This document shows, one piece after another, positions 5,197-5,531 of a stretch of DNA of 5,531 nt (position 1 is the stretch's first letter; each line of letters starts with the position of its first letter). The notes under the pieces are model-generated. The model saw only the letters and a list, made by a program, of their open reading frames with translations. It made no database searches and was not told where the DNA came from. Position numbers and translations under genes: made by a program. Source of the DNA: Eubacteriales Family XIII. Incertae Sedis bacterium. Lineage in GTDB: Bacteria > Bacillota > Clostridia > Peptostreptococcales > Anaerovoracaceae. The DNA lies in assembly GCA_031283865.1 (NCBI GenBank), contig JAITAX010000131.1, positions 1 through 5,531 on the forward strand, read 5' to 3'.

Positions 5197-5531
5197 TTAC
5201 TCGCCTGCGGTCCTGCCGAGGCTCTCCTGCTGTATCCTGTACAGCCGCGCGAACAGGCCGCCCCGCGCGATCAGTTCCTCGCTTCTGCCCTCCTCCGCGA
5301 GCCGTCCGTCCGCAAGCACCGCGATCTTGTCCGCACCCATGACCGTGCGCAGGCGATGCGCGATCACGATCACCGTGCGCCCTTTTACGAGCGCAGAAAT
5401 CGCGGCCTGTATCTCCGTTTCGTTTTCGGGGTCCAGACTCGCCGTCGCCTCGTCGAGCAGCACGATCGGCGCGTTCTTCAAAAGGGCGCGGGCGATGGAT
5501 ATGCGCTGCCGCTCGCCGCCCGACAGGGTGG
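5197..5531 (-). CDS. ABC transporter ATP-binding domain, C-terminal fragment (exporter type)
   Basis: The last 110 codons of an ABC ATPase; the 5' part lies beyond the right edge. The fragment opens with the ABC signature LSGGERQR (fragment residues 2-9). The Walker B and D-loop run follows, IVLLDEATASLD (22-33, catalytic Glu at 27), then the switch histidine in VIVIAHRL (His 58). The end, GLFARLYRIQQESLG, resembles the tail of fused membrane-plus-ATPase exporters (type IV/B family) rather than stand-alone importer ATPases, so the missing part probably includes a six-helix membrane domain. All visible catalytic motifs are intact. The gene converges on the RarD gene with 35 bases between the stop codons. 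The substrate cannot be inferred. Confidence 0.93.
   Translation of the reverse strand, partial: TLSGGERQRISIARALLKNAPIVLLDEATASLDPENETEIQAAISALVKGRTVIVIAHRLRTVMGADKIAVLADGRLAEEGRSEELIARGGLFARLYRIQQESLGRTAGE

Noticed and set aside
5147..5212. Inverted repeat GACCGC...GCGGTC around the convergent stop codons, considered as a bidirectional terminator
   Set aside because: The arms lie inside the coding ends, are only six bases with an imperfect extension, are far apart, and no T-run follows on either strand.
5127..5342. A 71-codon plus-strand frame spanning the RarD end and the ABC gene end
   Set aside because: Cys/Arg/Pro-rich translation overlapping two well-supported genes, with no ribosome binding site seen.

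Overview
The window looks like chromosome of a GC-rich anaerobic bacterium, most plausibly of the Firmicutes (Clostridia/Negativicutes) or Synergistota. This assignment is inference. It rests on a sigma-54 activator with paired CBS and PAS domains, TTG starts with strong purine-rich ribosome binding sites, AT-rich intergenic DNA between GC-rich genes, and a dense set of small-molecule transporters. No rRNA, tRNA, CRISPR array or insertion sequence was seen.

Layout. Positions 1-152 (minus strand) hold the N-terminus of a major facilitator superfamily (MFS) permease cut by the window edge. Positions 153-521 are a non-coding control region. Positions 522-2594 (minus) encode a 690-residue sigma-54-dependent activator with the order CBS pair, PAS, PAS, AAA+ domain, TyrR-like HTH. 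Positions 2595-2841 are a divergent promoter region. Positions 2842-4233 (plus) encode a divergent DASS/SLC13-type anion transporter, followed after one base by a RarD-type EamA permease (4235-5161). The last two probably form an operon. Converging on it from the right edge is the C-terminal end of an ABC exporter ATPase (5197-5531, minus).

The most interesting part is 322-500. It reads as a complete enhancer-dependent control circuit. A near-consensus -24/-12 sigma-54 promoter (322-337) faces the MFS gene. Upstream of it lie two copies of the dyad GATGA-N6-TCATC, the N6 being six A's, spaced exactly 84 bp apart (8 turns at 10.5 bp). The DNA between and beside them carries A-tracts largely in helical phase. 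The activator gene ends 21 bp beyond the distal dyad. Its TyrR-like HTH fits a TyrR-box-like geometry (6-bp arms, 6-bp spacer). The simple model is that the regulator senses a metabolite or the energy state through its CBS/PAS domains, binds both dyads, and drives sigma-54 transcription of the MFS permease through pre-bent DNA.

The DASS-RarD operon instead has sigma-70-type promoter sequences, one of which overlaps a probable promoter of the regulator. The substrates of all three permeases and the ligand of the regulator cannot be read from the sequence.
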